The notes under the pieces are model-generated. The model ran no database searches. It saw only the letters and a list, made by a program, of their open reading frames with translations, and was not told where the DNA came from. 64,000 nucleotides of DNA from Diphasiastrum complanatum (Eukaryota; Streptophyta; Lycopodiopsida; Lycopodiales; Lycopodiaceae): positions 18,246,668 to 18,310,667 of the forward strand of contig CM055111.1 in the NCBI GenBank assembly GCA_029204225.1, written 5' to 3'. This document shows positions 60,064 to 64,000 of the stretch, piece after piece. Numbering within the stretch: position 1 is the first letter of the stretch; each line of letters begins with the position of its first letter. The position numbers and the translations under genes were made by a program.

Positions 60064-60754
60064 GTGGGATTTGGCACCCTGCGTGTGTAAGTCCAATCTG
60101 ATCATCACATAGTTATTTGATTAATTAGTTAAAAGTTAAAAGGACTTTAGGCCTTTTTGCGGGACTTATTAATGTCGTAGGGCTTAAATGTCAAGTTAGT
60201 GAATAAAGTTGGGTTTCCCTCCAATTTTGATGGTTCCCACACGTTTTTATATTTGAATAAAAAGAGAGGAAGACTGGACCAATAGGATTCAGAGGCCAGC
60301 GTCCTCCTCTCCACTATAAAAAGGGACCAACTCAAGTTGTTCCTCATGTTCATTTCCTCATTTCAATAAAGCAGATTGGTTCTCTTTAGAAATGGATTGA
60401 TGAATGTCCTTGCTCTTCCTCTCTTTTCTTCCATTTCTCATGCTTTCTTTGGATTTTGCTAATTGTTGGATCTGATCATTATTGGGATTGCTATTTTTTA
60501 TGCTTTTTGTGAGAGAGAAAGGGAGAGAGAGAAGAGTAAGTTTCTATCATTGTTGTGGATTTAGGGTTAATGGATGTAGTATTAATGCTTAGTGTTGATG
60601 GATGTTAGTGTTAGATCCTCCATTCATGTTGAAATCTGAACTAAACTATCGCTCTCATGGGAACGAACCTATGTGTGACAACTAACTCCGTCTCTTTGAT
60701 GCTATATTGACTAGATCTTGGATTCAGGTTAGGCAAGGAAAGAAACCCACTACA
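60012..60754 (+). repeat. 3' LTR of the nested element
   Basis: 743 bp, TGTTGAAGGG...CCCACTACA. High similarity to the 5' LTR. TATA box CTATAAAAAGG near 60314. Confidence 0.95.
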
Positions 60755-62892
60755 CAAGAGCATCAAGTCCCAATACCACAGCAACTGATGTACTTCATAA
60801 AATCTCTACCTTCATCTTACCAACCACTGAGAATGATCATCCTGAGCTTACTTGAGATGACATTCGAAAGAGCAGTCAGTCTTGTTGCAGATGAAAGACT
60901 AATGAGAGATGGAGCAGCAAATGGTGACCAGGAGAGGGCCTTTACAAGAGGAAAGAAGATATACAAAAACAAGCCCATTATCAACAAGACTCAACCAAAG
61001 TCTTCGACAAGAGGCAACTGCAACAAAGAAGCTTCTACCTAAGATCACTGTCACAAATTAGGACACATAGTAGACAAATGCTGGTTCAACCTGACAATAC
61101 CTTGCACACATTGCAAGAAGAAAGGGCATTCAACATACGAATGTTGGCACAACCCAAAAGGAAAGCATAAAGCAGAAAAAACAATTTTGCAGAATCATCA
61201 AAGGATGCTAAGAAGAGCGACAATGCCTTCACGATAGTCAATGAAGAGTCAATTAGTTATACATAGCGCGACTACAATATAGTGATTGACTCAGGGGCTA
61301 CATCACACATAACCTATAACAAGAATGTCTTGATCAAATATAGAACACTTGACGATACAAGAACAATGATACTGAGTGATGGGAGCATACACGATCTCAA
61401 AGGCATCGGAACTCTACAGCTACATACATTGTCGGGGCATGCAGAGCTCCAAGGAGCACTCTATGTACTCACACTGAAAAGAGACTTGCTCTCTGTATCG
61501 AGGATAGTAGATTCGGAATACGAGTCCTATTTGATGGGAACGTATTCCGAATAATCGAGCAACAATCAAACAAGCTATTGATTGTTGGATCAAGACAAGG
61601 TAATCTTTACCAGGCTAAAATTATTAGCATCTACGATACCATATTGAATGCATTTGAAAATAAAAATCATCTCTAGCATACAAGAATGTATCATTTGAAT
61701 ATGAGGAGTCTCTACGACATGAGCAGAAGAGAGCTAGGAAGTGGTCTGTTAGAAGGGTAAGCAACATCAAACTCTGTTTGTACATGAAGGGAGGAGAGCC
61801 AAGGACATCTTTGAGCTTGTTCACTCAAATGTTTGTAGACCGATGAAAGTCAATTCCCTCTCTAGATCGCAATATTTCCTCACATTCATTGATGACTATA
61901 GTTGGATGATGACAATATATAACTTGAGGAAGAAGTCCAAAGTGTTTGAAGCATTCAAGAAGTTCATGGCATTTGCAGAACAACACACCTCCAAGAGACC
62001 GCAGACAATCAGGTCCGACAATGAAAGCAAATATTCAAGCAAGGAGTTTTCAAACTTCTGCCAAGATAGAAAAATTGAACATTAGTAGTCACCTCAGTAC
62101 AATGGTATTGTAGAAAAAGAAATAGAACTCTTGTCAAGGGTGCAAAATGCATGATGGCACAAGCATAATTGCCAAGTCAATTTTGGGCCGAAGCAATTGC
62201 ATCTACCAAACAAATCAACAATGACGGCACTGGAAGACAAGACGCCATACGAAATATGGATGGTTGAGAAGCCCGATCTGTCGTATGTACGAGTGCTCCG
62301 GTGTGCAGCATACATGCACATACCAGGAGAAAAAAGGAGTAAACTCGACAATAAGTCGGTGTAGACAGTAATGTTCGGATATTTGAATGGCTCACAGATC
62401 TATCGACTCTACAATCCAATCTCACAGAAGGTGGAAATGAGCAGAGACGTGGAAATGATCAGAGATGTGAGGTTCGACGAATCGACATTTCCAAGAGTTA
62501 AGGAATCAAGAGGCCGTGAAATCTTCTCAATACTGCCGATTGAAGAGGGAGATTGAGGCTAGACATTGAACTAGAATGTCGAACCACTTACTCTAGAGAA
62601 AGAAGTGGAAGACCAACCTGTCGAAGAAATCGAAGAAAACACACACCAGTAGCGACAAGTCACACCAAGAAGGTCGACAAGAATAGTTAAGATGCCCTGA
62701 CTGATTCATCGACAGTATTCAGTGGAGTGAAAACGTAGATGTTGAATACTACAGCTACATTGAAGAACTGATGACATATCTGGAAGCTATCTTGAATCCA
62801 AAAGGAATTTTGGAAGCAAGCAATGTTGGAAGAGATTGAATCGATTAAGCAGAATCAAGCATGGACACTAGAACCACTTCCCAAAGAAAAAA
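60755..62892 (+). pseudogene. Copia gag (right part), protease, integrase and RT start
   Basis: Continues the Gag broken at 58333: HQVPIPQQLMYFIKSLPSSY, SLVADERLMRDG, then two zinc knuckles, the first damaged (DHCHKLGHIVDKC) and the second good (CTHCKKKGHSTYEC). The protease site is intact (VIDSGATSHIT, about 61285). The integrase core is recognisable (TFIDDYSWMM, about 61880) with IRSDNESKY in place of SDNGGEY, several stops and shifts, and the C terminus MFGYLNGSQIYRLYNP. At about 62440 an 18-bp GAAATGAGCAGAGACGTG-like unit is duplicated in tandem. RT has only its first 35 codons (LEEIESIKQNQAWTLEPL) before the sequence jumps to RNase H of another family. Confidence 0.88.
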
Positions 62893-63250
62893 AATGGTCA
62901 AATGAGAGTGCCATTGCCTTATCGGCCAACCCTAGATTTCAATCTAGTAGTAAGCACATTGAGATTCAATATCACTATATCAGGGTCAAGCTTCTTGAAA
63001 CAGAGGTAAGCTTAATGTTCTCTATCAAACGCAAGAAATGATTGCAAATGTGTTTACCAAAGCATTGAGCATTAATGCACACAACAAATTTTGTGCATTG
63101 GTTAGTTTGAAGATCACGGCATTTACAGATCATCCGTTAGTCGAACCACATTTGACTCATTTGTCAACCAAACCAGAATTCAATCACCTGTCAACCGAAT
63201 CACATTTGAATCCTTTGTGGCCAAACCAAAAAAATTCCAACTTGCAATGA
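62893..63250 (+). pseudogene. Copia RNase H end fused to a truncated RT
   Basis: Directly after PLPKEKKW of the RT start, the same frame reads SNESAIALSANPRFQSSSKH, HYIRVKLLETEVSL, the RNase H tail of a copia family like that at 52000. A second frame continues with MIANVFTKALSINAHNKF to about 63120, the usual Pol end. The remainder to 63250 (HLSTKPEFNHLSTESHLN) is an unexplained repetitive extension. The fusion deletes nearly all of RT. Confidence 0.8.
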
Positions 63251-64000
63251 ATCTGCTACACTCGAACTACAACAAAAAAAAAAAAACATCACACGCTAAG
63301 ACCTGGTAACATTTACCTCTCTTTGGATGTGCAAGGGACAAGAGGCCCTAGAAAATGTTTTGGACCATCTAAAACCATACTTCACCAAAAAATATGTACA
63401 ACAAAATTTTTCCATAAGACCACCCCCTCCTCACATATCTTTCGACACTCGGCAATAAATTTGCTCAAAAGAAAATGAGGCTCGCTTCGGTTCAAATATT
63501 ATGGAGAGCACTCATGGCTTGATTACTCTTAAAAAAAAAAATGACAAACAATTTGTTTGGAATGTTTTACCAAGCATTTGATTGATCAGAGTTATCACAA
63601 AACTTCTCCAGCTCTTGAACAAATTACCATATAACATCATTCGAATCAATATCCATTGTTTTCTCTTGGGAAAATGAGTTCTAACAACCCACCATTCGGT
63701 TAATTCCACTAGAATCACCTTTCAAACTGAATCGAATCTATAGCCTCATCAACCGTGTTGAAAATTGTCACTTCTCACTTGGCATTGGTTCATGTAAATA
63801 TTGATCAAACATTAGAATATGTTGATGATATGATTTCACACGTGTGGAGCATGTTCCCATGTGTGAAAGGATGTACTTTTCATGTTTGTATATATCCAAA
63901 TTGATTTTGTATCATTCTAGTTAGTGTGAACATGAAATGACTAGTTTTTAGTCAAGTTGACTAGTCACCTACAAATTAGCTTTTCCTTGCATGTGCATGA
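63251..64000. other. No gene recognised
   Basis: AT-rich, without repeat structure or coding frame that can be supported. TTCACACGTGTGGAGCATGTT and a TATATATCC near 63890 could belong to an LTR that continues past the window. Confidence 0.6.

Larger units (their letters stand above)
58334..60754 (+). mobile_element. Nested non-autonomous LTR element primed by tRNA-Asp
   Basis: Complete insertion: 5' LTR 58334-59043, primer-binding site 59048-59065, 968-bp interior, 3' LTR 60012-60754, and a perfect 5-bp target duplication CAAGA (58329-58333 and 60755-60759). Removing it and one CAAGA restores continuity of the surrounding copia Gag. The interior encodes no protease, reverse transcriptase or integrase, only a 97-codon ORF. 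The small size and lack of pol make it a TRIM/LARD-like derivative. The primer-binding site suggests the parent was a Ty3-type (for example Athila-like) element. Confidence 0.95.

Overview
The window is nuclear DNA of a land plant. It has GT-AG introns of 76-370 bp, Ty1/copia and Ty3-type LTR retrotransposons with plant-type primer-binding sites (initiator tRNA-Met and tRNA-Asp), a CACTA-type element, and one intact gene for a probable plastid EamA transporter. Gene density is very low, repeats are nested, and there are several long (GA)n tracts. This suggests a large repeat-rich genome, but the sequence alone does not identify the species or show whether it is a seed plant.

Layout. 1-1.4 kb: direct repeats, GA/GT tracts and a 55-bp tandem repeat. 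1.5-3.6 kb: unrecognised ORFs. 4.3-8.5 kb: broken Ty3 gag/protease pieces on both strands mixed with copia RNase H pieces, one split by a probable solo LTR. 8.9-13.7 kb: three unrecognised spliced or open units: a plus-strand three-exon locus with two in-frame stops, a minus-strand multi-exon gene, and a plus-strand ORF with two TAG stops. The last two diverge from a mirror-symmetric promoter rich in ACGTG boxes, one half of which is tandemly duplicated. 16-23.6 kb: copia remnants, including a decayed gag-protease followed by an intact 346-codon ORF of unknown nature. 25.6-28.6 kb: the four-exon EamA transporter gene on the minus strand. 29.5-34.5 kb: small tandem repeats and a probable tRNA-derived SINE. 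34.5-35.7 kb: a 1.17-kb foldback (hairpin) element with a GC-rich core.

36.5-41.3 kb: a nearly complete but stop-ridden copia element. 43.2-47.4 kb: the pol 3' half of one copia element and the gag of another sharing a single LTR, with the gag fused at about 47.36 kb to an unrelated copia family. 47.4-53.4 kb: three tandem partial copies of that second family, ending in its polypurine tract and 3' LTR. 54.05-56.79 kb: a non-autonomous CACTA-type element with AAT target duplication. 57.1-63.1 kb: a second copy of the 36.5-kb copia family, carrying a non-autonomous tRNA-Asp-primed LTR element (58334-60754, TSD CAAGA) inside its gag. The last 0.9 kb has no recognisable gene.

Apart from the transporter, the coding sequence is mainly retrotransposon polyprotein at different stages of decay. 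Many stop codons are C-to-T products (CAG to TAG, CGA to TGA), as expected of methylated, silenced DNA. No clear new multi-gene system could be established. The divergent unit at 10.5-13.7 kb is the best candidate for something undescribed.
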